Assembly: GCA_027083035.1 (NCBI GenBank)
Contig: JALWSY010000168.1
Span: forward strand, 1 to 40,281
Length of the DNA stretch: 40,281 nt
From: Sulfurimonas sp.
GTDB taxonomy: Bacteria > Campylobacterota > Campylobacteria > Campylobacterales > Sulfurimonadaceae
Direction of reading: 5' to 3'
Shown here: in pieces, positions 29,144 to 38,286 of the stretch
Layout of the letters: each line of letters opens with the position of its first letter
Position numbering within the stretch: position 1 is the first letter of the stretch
The notes under the pieces: model-generated
Told to the model about the DNA's origin: nothing
Database searches by the model: none
What the model saw: only the letters and a program-made list of their open reading frames with translations
Program-made: the position numbers and the translations under genes

Positions 29144-29974
29144 ATGAAAAAAAGAGCCTTTACCCTGATAGAATTATCTATAGTGTTAGTGATTATTGGA
29201 CTTATTATTGGCGGGTCATTTAAAGTTTTAAAAACGATGCGTGAAAATGCAAAAATTACAAATGCAAAAAATGATGTACAAGCTGCCAAAAATGCGATTA
29301 TAGGGTATGCAATGAGTTTTAATTATCTACCGACAAAAACATTTTTTGAATCTGATTTATCTCCAATAAAAGCGAATCAACATCAACTTCTATATGTACA
29401 TGATACGGCTTTAGAGACAAAAAATATTTGTGCTTTTGTAAGTACCCTGTTAAATGTGCAAGTAGATCATAAAGATGGAACGACACAAACAATTCCAAAT
29501 ATAGCTTTCGCAGTTGCTTCGGAATCTGCTAATAAAAATTTACAAACAAAATTAACTGCTAGTGGGGGTGGGGCGTTTAAAATCGAGGTAAGAAAGCCAT
29601 ATGAAAAGATTGATGATGAACCAAATCCTATAAATCGTGCCGAAGAGTATGATGATATTGTAGCATGGGTAACTCTTCCAGAACTTCAAAAATTAATTGA
29701 TTGTTCTGCACAGCCATTTAGATTTTTAAATAATGATTTGCCGAAGGCTAGGTTATTTCAACCATACAGTGCAAGTTTATATGTTGAAAATAATATCAGT
29801 AGTGTTACCATAGTGTGTAATCCTCCAAGTGATAAAAATATTTCATCAACTGCAGGCACATTTACTGGTAATCCAAATGCAACGGGTACCAGTCTAAGAA
29901 CGTGTACTGCTACGGAAGCGTCTCCCGGAACAAGAAGTATAATCAAAAAGTTTCTTATAATAATAGACCCATAA
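29144..29974 (+). CDS. type IV prepilin-like protein
   Basis: 276 aa; KKRA-FTLIELSIVLVIIGLIIGG prepilin cleavage/methylation motif. Confidence 0.85.
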   Translation: MKKRAFTLIELSIVLVIIGLIIGGSFKVLKTMRENAKITNAKNDVQAAKNAIIGYAMSFNYLPTKTFFESDLSPIKANQHQLLYVHDTALETKNICAFVSTLLNVQVDHKDGTTQTIPNIAFAVASESANKNLQTKLTASGGGAFKIEVRKPYEKIDDEPNPINRAEEYDDIVAWVTLPELQKLIDCSAQPFRFLNNDLPKARLFQPYSASLYVENNISSVTIVCNPPSDKNISSTAGTFTGNPNATGTSLRTCTATEASPGTRSIIKKFLIIIDP

Positions 29975-29984
29975 AGGAATAAAA

Positions 29985-31640
29985 ATGGCACAAAACAAAC
30001 CAATAGGAAAACTTTTAGAAGAGGCTGGTTTTATTAACCAAGAGCAGATAGAGGTCGCTTTAGATGTTCAAAAGGCGAGTCCTATGTTCTTTGGAGAGGT
30101 ACTTCAAGAGTTGGACTTCGTAACTCCTGCTGAGATTGCACAGGCAGTAGCACAACAAAATAATTTGGAGTATATCAATCTCTCCTCAAGAGTACCTTCT
30201 GTTGAGGCACTTAAACTTGTGCCGCATGAGATTGCACAGGCAAGATCTATTTTACCACTTGAAGTAGATGAAGAGACACTTACAGTGGCAACTGAAGATG
30301 TAAATGATATTATGACACTTGATTATCTTAGAAAGATATCAGGTAAAAAGATAAAGTTTTTAGTTTCAGATAAAACATCTATTGCTCGATATGGGGAGAT
30401 TTTTTATTACCAACTAGAAAATCCGATAGAAGCAGAGATTGCACAGGCAGTTAAGGATACTCTTGAACATAAAGAGATAGATATTCCACATCTTGTTGAT
30501 TTGCTCTTAAATAATGCCATAAAAGATAGGGTGACAGATATTCACATCACTCCAGAAAATACAGCTTCTCATGTTTTTTATCGTATTGATGGTGTCCTGC
30601 AGCACTACTATTCACTTCCTATTGAGTTGCATGCGCAGATTGTTGCTCGTATTAAGATTACTAGTAATCTTGATATCTCAGAGCAAAGAAAACCTCAAGA
30701 TGGTGCATTTTCATACACTTTTTTAAATGAAGAGTTTGATTTGAGGGTATCTACTCTGCCTACAAATCATGGTGAAAATATTGTTATGAGACTTTTAGGA
30801 AAGGGTTCTTCCCTTTTTAATCTTGAAAACCTTGGACTGACAAAAGAGAATGCACAAAAAGTACAAAAGTATTTTACAAAACCTTACGGTATCATCCTTA
30901 TAGTTGGACCTACAGGAAGTGGTAAAACAACAACACTCTACTCAGCATTAAGAAAGGTAAACTCTCTAAAGAAAAATGTTATGACAATTGAAGATCCAAT
31001 AGAGTATAAATTTACATTTATTAAACAGACACAGCTCAATATAAAAGCAGGATACACTTTTGATGCAGCTATTCGTGCTTTTATGCGTCAAGATCCAGAT
31101 GTAATTCTTGTCGGTGAGATTCGTGATCCTGAGACTGCGGAGCTTGCAGTTCGTGCCTCCATTACGGGTCACTTGGTTCTCTCAACTTTGCATACTAACA
31201 ATGCTATTGGAACTATTCCTAGACTTGATGATTTGGAAATTCCGCCCTATTTAGTTGCTTCAGGTCTGCTATCTATCATAGCTCAAAGACTTGTGAGAAA
31301 ACTCTGCCCGCATTGTAAAGTAAAAGTGGAGAAGAGTGTTGAAGAACTCTTAGAAGCAGGAGTGCCACAAGAGATTATTGATATCCAGCCAGAGTATGAA
31401 ATCTATGAAGCAAAAGGGTGTGAGCAGTGTAGAAATACCGGTTATAATGGTCGTGAAGCTATTATTGAGATATTTGAGCTTGATACGGAACTAGAGGGAC
31501 TTATAACGCAAAGGGCAAGCACTTTAGAGATTTTAGAACTTGCAAAAAAGAAGGGTATGAAAACCATGAAAGAGGATGGTTTTATCAAAGTGTTGAATGG
31601 AAAAACTACCCTTGATGAGATTGATAGAGTTATCGACTAA
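29985..31640 (+). CDS. mshE: GspE/PilB/MshE-type secretion ATPase
   Basis: 551 aa; MshEN-type N-terminus (GKLLEEAGFINQEQIEVALDVQ), GPTGSGKTTTLYSAL Walker A, RAFMRQDPDVILVGEIRDPETAE, CPHCKVKVE...CEQCRNTGYNGREAI. Confidence 0.95.
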   Translation: MAQNKPIGKLLEEAGFINQEQIEVALDVQKASPMFFGEVLQELDFVTPAEIAQAVAQQNNLEYINLSSRVPSVEALKLVPHEIAQARSILPLEVDEETLTVATEDVNDIMTLDYLRKISGKKIKFLVSDKTSIARYGEIFYYQLENPIEAEIAQAVKDTLEHKEIDIPHLVDLLLNNAIKDRVTDIHITPENTASHVFYRIDGVLQHYYSLPIELHAQIVARIKITSNLDISEQRKPQDGAFSYTFLNEEFDLRVSTLPTNHGENIVMRLLGKGSSLFNLENLGLTKENAQKVQKYFTKPYGIILIVGPTGSGKTTTLYSALRKVNSLKKNVMTIEDPIEYKFTFIKQTQLNIKAGYTFDAAIRAFMRQDPDVILVGEIRDPETAELAVRASITGHLVLSTLHTNNAIGTIPRLDDLEIPPYLVASGLLSIIAQRLVRKLCPHCKVKVEKSVEELLEAGVPQEIIDIQPEYEIYEAKGCEQCRNTGYNGREAIIEIFELDTELEGLITQRASTLEILELAKKKGMKTMKEDGFIKVLNGKTTLDEIDRVID

Positions 31641-32848
31641 TGCACTTTATAATCAAAAGTATTACAGATAAGGGGAAGATAGCATTCTCTTTAACTGAAG
31701 CTGATGATTATGATTATCTTCTCAAGATACTGCAACAGCAAAAAGTTGTGGCTTTAAATATTACACCTCTTCCTGAAAAACTGAGTCTGTTTATTCCAAA
31801 AGGTGGTAGAAAAGTAAGACCCGAAGAGGTTGTTGAGTTAATGGAGAATTTACACCTCGTAATAAAAGCTGGACTGCCGCTTTATCAGGGTTTGAGGGAC
31901 TTAGCTGAAGACAGCGACAGTAAACGTTTTAAAGATATGCTTCTCTACATTGCAAACGCTGTTCATGATGGTAAATCTCTCTCTGTAGCTTTTGAGAAGT
32001 ATAGAGATGTGGTAGGAAGCATCATTTTAAATCTTATCAAAATAGGTGAAGAGACAGGACAGCTAGAACATACTTTGCAAAGAGCGGCTACATTTTTAAA
32101 ACGAACAGCAGCTCTGAAGAAAAAAGCAAAAGGTGCTCTTATCTATCCAAGTTTTGCCTTTGTTGCGGTTATGGGGGCTATGCTTGTGTGGATGATGTAT
32201 GTTCTTCCTCAGATGACAGGACTGTTTAAAGAGATGGATATGGTGCTGCCTCCGCTAACCCTTGCTATCATGGCACTTTCAGATTTTTTAACAAAATACA
32301 TCTGGTATATGATAGGAGGGTTAGTTCTATTTATTATTGCTTTTAGAATTGCCTATAAGAAAAATCAGAAGGTTAGATACTATGTTGATCTTTTTGTTTT
32401 GAAAATTCCTATTATAAAGCAAATTATCTCTGGTTTTAACATTGCATTTATAACAGAGTATTTGCGTTTAGCACTTGTCTCTGGCGTTCCTGTTTTTGGA
32501 GCTTTACAGACTTTAGTGGGAAACATAACAAATGAACCTTTTAAGTTGGCTCTTGACAAAACCAAAGAGGATGTTGCCAAAGGGTCTCAAATCTCAACAG
32601 CGTTAGCAAAAACAAAAATGTTTACACCTTTTACTATAAGAATGATAGGTGTAGGTGAGTCTGCAGGGAGTTTGGATGCACAACTTGAACTTATTTCCAC
32701 TTTTTACTATGAGAGGGTTGATTATTTTGCAGAGAACATAGGAAAAGTTATAGAGCCTGTTGTGTTAATATTTGTTGGTGGCTTTATGGCACTTGTCATA
32801 GCTGGTCTTATGGGACCAATGTATGATTTAATATCACAAATGAAATAA
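31640..32848 (+). CDS. mshG: GspF/PilC/MshG-type inner membrane platform protein
   Basis: 402 aa; LVIKAGLPLYQGLRDLAEDS, IGEETGQLEHTLQRAATFLKR, MIGVGESAGSLDAQLELISTFYYERVD. Confidence 0.93.
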   Translation: MHFIIKSITDKGKIAFSLTEADDYDYLLKILQQQKVVALNITPLPEKLSLFIPKGGRKVRPEEVVELMENLHLVIKAGLPLYQGLRDLAEDSDSKRFKDMLLYIANAVHDGKSLSVAFEKYRDVVGSIILNLIKIGEETGQLEHTLQRAATFLKRTAALKKKAKGALIYPSFAFVAVMGAMLVWMMYVLPQMTGLFKEMDMVLPPLTLAIMALSDFLTKYIWYMIGGLVLFIIAFRIAYKKNQKVRYYVDLFVLKIPIIKQIISGFNIAFITEYLRLALVSGVPVFGALQTLVGNITNEPFKLALDKTKEDVAKGSQISTALAKTKMFTPFTIRMIGVGESAGSLDAQLELISTFYYERVDYFAENIGKVIEPVVLIFVGGFMALVIAGLMGPMYDLISQMK

Positions 32849-32853
32849 AAATA

Positions 32854-32893
32854 TCACAAATGCGATAAATAGTGAAAAATTTGTGAGATTTTT
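32854..32893 (+). terminator. possible weak terminator between platform and pilin genes
   Basis: TCACAAAT (32854-32861) / ATTTGTGA (32879-32886), followed by GATTTTT. Confidence 0.35.
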
Positions 32894-32955
32894 AAAGAAA
32901 TCTAGAAAAGTTACGATATACTTTTCATAAGAAACTTAATTTAAAAGGATGACAG

Positions 32956-33543
32956 ATGAAAAGAAGTGGTTTTACGCTTATAGAATTATCAATAGTATTG
33001 ATAATTATCGGACTTATTATCGGTGGTGTTATGAAAGGGAAGGACTTGATTAATGGTGCTGAGCAGAAGAAGATTTATAATACGTGGGTAAAGCAGTGGC
33101 AGGTTACTGCAAATGAGTATCAAGATAGAACGGGTGCTGTTTTAGGAGATGGTACGACTAATGGTGGTACTGCGACTGAGAATGGTCTTGTTGATAATTT
33201 TTATGCAGATACTACAGGAAGTATCCCTACTGCATTAGATAGTGTTGGATTAGAGCTTCCTGTCTCTAACATTACAGGTACTAGAGGTGCAAAATACCGA
33301 ATAAAAGGTAAATACACTACACAGTTAACGCGTCTCTATTTTTATACCACAGGTGGGATTAACTACTTAAGATTTATATATCTGCCTACTGATGTAGCGA
33401 TAGCATTTGACAAAATGACAGACGGTACTGTAGATGCGGCTGGAGGTTCTTTTAAACTTCTAGGAGCAACTCCGGGTGCAACGCCGACCCCTTGGGGAAA
33501 TGCTAAAACAACTACAAGAGTACAGGCGTTGTTAGAACTCTAA
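32956..33543 (+). CDS. type IV prepilin-like protein (candidate major pilin)
   Basis: 195 aa; MKRSG-FTLIELSIVLIIIGLIIGGVMKGKDLI. Confidence 0.88.
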   Translation: MKRSGFTLIELSIVLIIIGLIIGGVMKGKDLINGAEQKKIYNTWVKQWQVTANEYQDRTGAVLGDGTTNGGTATENGLVDNFYADTTGSIPTALDSVGLELPVSNITGTRGAKYRIKGKYTTQLTRLYFYTTGGINYLRFIYLPTDVAIAFDKMTDGTVDAAGGSFKLLGATPGATPTPWGNAKTTTRVQALLEL

Positions 33544-33564
33544 ACTTTTTGCCCTTCTCTTGGT

Positions 33565-33596
33565 TTCAAAAACTTTCATTTATGAAGGTTTTTGAA
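33565..33596 (+). terminator. intergenic hairpin after the pilin gene
   Basis: TTCAAAAACTTTCAT TT ATGAAGGTTTTTGAA: 15-bp inverted repeat with one G-T pair, then ATACTAAAATTTTTC. Confidence 0.6.
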
Positions 33597-33631
33597 TACT
33601 AAAATTTTTCTCCGTAATCTTCATTTTATGC

Positions 33632-33637
33632 TATAAT
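33632..33637 (+). promoter_or_regulatory. putative -10 element (TGCTATAAT) for lipoprotein gene
   Basis: TTTTATGCTATAATC; a second TATAAT at 33644-33649. Confidence 0.5.
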
Positions 33638-33668
33638 CTTCTTTATAATCTATACCGTAGGATAGTTC

Positions 33669-35810
33669 ATGAAATATTTTTTTCTCACCCTTCTTTTGTT
33701 ATTATTGAGTGCTTGTTCAAATGAAGATACAAATCAGACGCCATCAAAATCAACTTACTACCTCTCTTACGATGAGTCTTCTAGCCAAATATCTGGACAG
33801 GTTACATTTGATGTAGGAAATATTCCAAATAACCACACCGTTACACTTAATAATTTTAGAGCTTCACTTGAGGGGTGTAGTGTTGATTTATCTCAAGAGA
33901 GTGTAACTCCTAACTCTTTACGCTTTACAAGCCTTTCTACAAAACAGACGGCAGCACTTAGTGTAAAACTACTCTCTTCATGCACAAATAAAGAGCTAGT
34001 CCTTACAGCAGACTACAAAGATACGAGTCTTTTAGATGGCAGTTTGGTTACAAACTCTAAAGAGATGACCTACCATTATGAGATAGATAAGGTCTCAACA
34101 GCAAGTAGCTATACACCAGTTTTAAAAACCTCTTCTCTTGAGATAACAAAAAATTCACAAACTGCCAATGTTGTTGTCTCTGTCTTTGATGGCATGAATC
34201 GACCAGCCCAAGATGGAAAGATAAAGATTATCTATCCAAATGTGGTCAAAGAGAATGTTGATGTTGGAGATTTTTCTCCAACGACTGTAGATATCAAAGA
34301 TGGAGTAGCAAGTTTTGTATATACAGCACCAAATAATTTACAAGCTTTAATTGATGCAAATATAACTCAAACAACTTTTGACTTCTATTATAATGATGAT
34401 GCGGCAAATAGTGCAACGCTTACCATAAACTTTAATCCCAATCCAGATCAAGTTGTAAATACAAAATACTCTTTAGAACTCAAACCGGAAAATGATGACT
34501 ATAAAATGCAACTACAAGATACAAAATCTTTTTCAATAACACTTGTTGATGATAATAAACTCCCTGTAGCAAAGGATAAAATAAATAGTCTCCATATATA
34601 TTTAGGTAATAGTTTTATTGCCACCCTTATTGATAATAACGGTACAGTAGAAGAGGATGGAGATGTTACATATACAAAAGATAATTCTATCACAATGTTA
34701 CTGAAAAGTGATACAAAATCAGGTTTGGTATCTATCTTGGTGGATGCAAATTTTACAGATGAGAGTAATATTATACTAAAGAAAACTTTAAGTTTAGTAG
34801 TTGAGTCAGGTCCACCAACAGCCATAAGTATTAGTTATGTAGATACAGATCAGGATAAAGATAGAGCAAAATTTATAGAGCGCTTTGCTATCTCTGTAAC
34901 GGATAAATACTTTAATCCTGTTAACACAAGACCGGGTGTCTCTGTGGGTGCCATAGTTGGGTATGCACACTATTACACAGACAATGCAGACTATGATAAA
35001 AACGAATCAAATAGAATTTTTGAAAACAACAATAGTAATCCTAATGCCACATTAACGACAACTGGCTTAATGATAACAAAGCCTATAGATATAAATACCA
35101 CAGATATTGATGCGTATAATGACATACTAGTAACTTTTGGAGATGGCTATAGCTACCCTGCATCAGGAGGATGGTTGTTTAAGTTTAATAGGGAGGATTC
35201 TGCAAAGAATTTTATAGAACTTATTCCAAACCAATATACTATAGATAAAAATATCACTAAACTCGGCTATGCAATAGGTCATAACTATAGACAAGATCAA
35301 TGTATCCTTGGTAGAGAGTGGCTTGGTCAGACTACCTTACAAAACGGTGCAACAACGCTTGATGAGAAGGGAACTGCTATAGCTGAACTCTCATATGATT
35401 ACTACTTAGTAGGCAAAGATATTCTCTTTTATGTAAATATCATTGCTCATGATAATGAACTTGATAAAGATTTAAGAGTTGGAGAAGCAAGAAAACATAC
35501 TTTACGAGGACATGGTATAGAGGTTATTGATGGAACTGTTGATGTGCCAGCAGGAGAAAATAAATTAAAACCATTTTATGCTTGGATAACAGATACAGTA
35601 GAACCTTATAGAAATGCAAACTTTTTATTTGGAAAAGCTGATATAGGTGAAGGGTGTACAACGGATACTCAACGAACAAGACGTTATCAGATAACAAGTT
35701 GTAATGATAATAATGGACATGCTTATGTTGAGTACAATATAACTGCTATCGCAGGAGCTGGTGGTTGTACAGTTACTGTCTCTGAACCATATATAGTAAA
35801 CGAATTTTAG
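33669..35810 (+). CDS. large lipoprotein with Ig-like/Big-like repeats, in MshQ-like position
   Basis: 713 aa; lipobox LLLSAC; beta-rich repeats such as TVTLNNFRASLEG and KDGVASFVYTAPNNLQ. Confidence 0.65.
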   Translation: MKYFFLTLLLLLLSACSNEDTNQTPSKSTYYLSYDESSSQISGQVTFDVGNIPNNHTVTLNNFRASLEGCSVDLSQESVTPNSLRFTSLSTKQTAALSVKLLSSCTNKELVLTADYKDTSLLDGSLVTNSKEMTYHYEIDKVSTASSYTPVLKTSSLEITKNSQTANVVVSVFDGMNRPAQDGKIKIIYPNVVKENVDVGDFSPTTVDIKDGVASFVYTAPNNLQALIDANITQTTFDFYYNDDAANSATLTINFNPNPDQVVNTKYSLELKPENDDYKMQLQDTKSFSITLVDDNKLPVAKDKINSLHIYLGNSFIATLIDNNGTVEEDGDVTYTKDNSITMLLKSDTKSGLVSILVDANFTDESNIILKKTLSLVVESGPPTAISISYVDTDQDKDRAKFIERFAISVTDKYFNPVNTRPGVSVGAIVGYAHYYTDNADYDKNESNRIFENNNSNPNATLTTTGLMITKPIDINTTDIDAYNDILVTFGDGYSYPASGGWLFKFNREDSAKNFIELIPNQYTIDKNITKLGYAIGHNYRQDQCILGREWLGQTTLQNGATTLDEKGTAIAELSYDYYLVGKDILFYVNIIAHDNELDKDLRVGEARKHTLRGHGIEVIDGTVDVPAGENKLKPFYAWITDTVEPYRNANFLFGKADIGEGCTTDTQRTRRYQITSCNDNNGHAYVEYNITAIAGAGGCTVTVSEPYIVNEF

Positions 35811-35833
35811 AATGATTAATATATAGACGGCTA

Positions 35834-35863
35834 TTAGCATAAAAAAGTCTCTTTTTATGCTAA
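35834..35863 (+). terminator. intergenic hairpin between pilus cluster and nasA-like gene
   Basis: TTAGCATAAAAA / TTTTTATGCTAA, 12-bp perfect stem with 6-nt loop (agtctc). Confidence 0.5.
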
Positions 35864-35899
35864 GATTAAAACAATACTAACAATATAAAGAGTTTATAA

Positions 35900-38203
35900 A
35901 TGATAGAGAAGATAAAAGATTTTTTAGGTTTTGATATAAAAGAGGAGAAGTATAAGCTCTCTCATGATGCAACATTTGGAATGATAAGTGATGCAAAGAA
36001 GCCTGATAAGTGGGTTTTTTCTACTTGTGGTTACTGCGGGGTAGGGTGTGGACTCTACATCGGTGTGAAAGATGGTAAAGCTGTTTATACCAAAGGTAAT
36101 CCAAAACACTTTGTAAATCAAGGAACACTCTGTCCAAAAGGACTCTCTGAGCATCAGATGATTAACTCTCCTCATAGGATAGAGACGCCACTTATAAGAG
36201 AAGATGGTGAACTAAAAAGTGCTACTTGGGATGCAGCCTTTACCAAGGTCAGTAATGAGTTTAAACGCATTGCAAAGGAACACTCACCAAAAGCCGTAGC
36301 AGTCATCGGGACGGGGCAGTTTTTAACAGAAGAATTTTACACACTTGGAAAGTTTGTGCAGCTTGGTCTGCGTACAAATAACTACGATGGAAATACTACT
36401 CTGTGTATGGCATCTGCTGTTATGGGATATAAGCAGTCACTAGGAAGTGATGGTCCTGTAGGCAGTTATGAGGATTTTGAAAAAGCAGATACTATCTTTT
36501 TGGTTGGGGCAAATATAGCTGATAACCACCCCATCTTAACACTCCATATCAACAAAAATAAAAATCCTAAGAAAAAAGTGATAGTGATAGACCCTCGTGC
36601 ATCAAAGACTTCACAGATGGCGGATTTGTATGTGCCTATCAAACCCAGAACTGACTTAGCACTCTACAATGGACTTGCTTACATTGTCATAGAGCAGGGA
36701 TGGGAAGATGAGGGCTACATAAAAGCCAATACAAATGGCTATAAAGAGCTCAAAAAACATCTTCAAGACTATCCACCCCAAGAGGTAGCAAACATTACAG
36801 GCATTGATGTAAAAACACTCTATGAACTTGCACGACAATTTGCAGCAACTGATGCAGTACTTACTGCTTGGACTATGGGTATAAACCAATCCTTTATGGG
36901 AACAGATACCGTAAGTGCTATCATCAACCTCCACCTCTTAACAGGGCATATCGGTCGTGAGGGTGCGGGACCTTTTAGCATTACAGGTCAATGTAATGCC
37001 ATGGGAACGCGAGAGACAGGATTTACCTCTTCTCTGCCGGGCTATAGAAACTATGGGGATATAGCAGCACTTAAAGAGTATGCAAGTATAGTAAATGTTC
37101 CTGAAGAGATTATTCCTACGAGTCGTGGGTATAAGTATGCTGAGATTATTGATGCAATAGATAGAGGGGAGATAAAAGCACTTTGGATAACAGCGACCAA
37201 TCCGCTTGTAAGTTTTGTAAATCAAGAGAAGTTGCGTAAGACTTTGGCAAAACTTGATCTTTTAGTTGTCCAAGATGCTTTTTTAGGTGATACTGCTCAG
37301 ATAGCAGATGTTGTCTTTGCTGCAGCTACTTGGGGTGAGAAAGAGGGAGTTTACACAAACTCAGAGAGACGCTGTAACCGTGCCAACAAAGCGGTTGAGC
37401 CTATTGGTGATGCAAAGAGTGACTTTGATATTATCATAGAGTTTTCGAAATATTTTGAGGGTGTTAATGAGATGCTCTTTGCTAATTGGAGTGAGCCTCG
37501 TGATGCTTTTGAGGAGTGGAGAAAGGTGAGTAAAGGGCAGTTATGTGACTACTCCGGCATCACTTATGAGCTTTTAGAGGAGCATGGGGGTATTCAGTGG
37601 CCTTGTAACGCGGAACATCCTCTTGGAACAAAGAGACTCTACTCTCCTGATATACCATTTCGCACGGCTGATCAAAAAGCAAATCTTATCTGTGCAGAGT
37701 GGCATCCTATGGCAGAACCTGTGAGTCCTGAGTTTCCAGTCATCTTAAATACCGGTCGTACAGTAGAGCAGTGGCATACTAGAACAAAAACAAGAAGTAT
37801 AGATATCTTAGATAACCTTGCACCTGAAGCGTGGGTAGATTTAAGTCCAAATGATGCAGCAAAACTCAAAGTGAAGAGTGGAGATAGAATGAGTCTCTCC
37901 TCTCCTCGAGGGCGTGTGGATGATGTCGTTGTAAGAGTAACGGGAAGTGTCAGAGAAGGAACAGTTTTCGTCCCTTTTCACTTTAATGAGCAACTTGTCA
38001 ATACCCTGACAAATGAGAGTTTTTGTCCAAAATCAGGAGAGCCAAACTTTAAGCAGACTGCTATTCAACTCCACTCGGCAGAGGTTCCTGAAGGACTTAC
38101 ACTCAAAGAGCAGGAGATAAGTGGAGCTATAGCACATCATAAAGTTGTTTTTGAGGGTGTAGCATTCAAAGAGAAAGAGAAAGAGATGACAGCAAAGGCG
38201 TAG
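35900..38203 (+). CDS. assimilatory-type nitrate reductase catalytic subunit (NasA/NarB-like bis-MGD enzyme)
   Basis: 767 aa; CGYCGVGCGLYIGVKDGKAVYTKGNPKHFVNQGTLCPKG 4Fe-4S site, Cys in TTLCMASAVMGYK (Mo ligand position), no Tat signal; followed by NirA-like gene. Confidence 0.82.
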   Translation: MIEKIKDFLGFDIKEEKYKLSHDATFGMISDAKKPDKWVFSTCGYCGVGCGLYIGVKDGKAVYTKGNPKHFVNQGTLCPKGLSEHQMINSPHRIETPLIREDGELKSATWDAAFTKVSNEFKRIAKEHSPKAVAVIGTGQFLTEEFYTLGKFVQLGLRTNNYDGNTTLCMASAVMGYKQSLGSDGPVGSYEDFEKADTIFLVGANIADNHPILTLHINKNKNPKKKVIVIDPRASKTSQMADLYVPIKPRTDLALYNGLAYIVIEQGWEDEGYIKANTNGYKELKKHLQDYPPQEVANITGIDVKTLYELARQFAATDAVLTAWTMGINQSFMGTDTVSAIINLHLLTGHIGREGAGPFSITGQCNAMGTRETGFTSSLPGYRNYGDIAALKEYASIVNVPEEIIPTSRGYKYAEIIDAIDRGEIKALWITATNPLVSFVNQEKLRKTLAKLDLLVVQDAFLGDTAQIADVVFAAATWGEKEGVYTNSERRCNRANKAVEPIGDAKSDFDIIIEFSKYFEGVNEMLFANWSEPRDAFEEWRKVSKGQLCDYSGITYELLEEHGGIQWPCNAEHPLGTKRLYSPDIPFRTADQKANLICAEWHPMAEPVSPEFPVILNTGRTVEQWHTRTKTRSIDILDNLAPEAWVDLSPNDAAKLKVKSGDRMSLSSPRGRVDDVVVRVTGSVREGTVFVPFHFNEQLVNTLTNESFCPKSGEPNFKQTAIQLHSAEVPEGLTLKEQEISGAIAHHKVVFEGVAFKEKEKEMTAKA

Positions 38204-38286
38204 TGTAGAAAAAATAATCAAAAAAAAGTAAAATATTGATGAAAAAAAGATAAAATACAAAAAAAATTGCAGGATAGACTGAAATT

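Noticed and set aside
36656-37225. Minus-strand ORFs opposite the nitrate reductase gene
   Set aside because: No homology features; Cys/Tyr/Ile-rich, typical of antisense frames.
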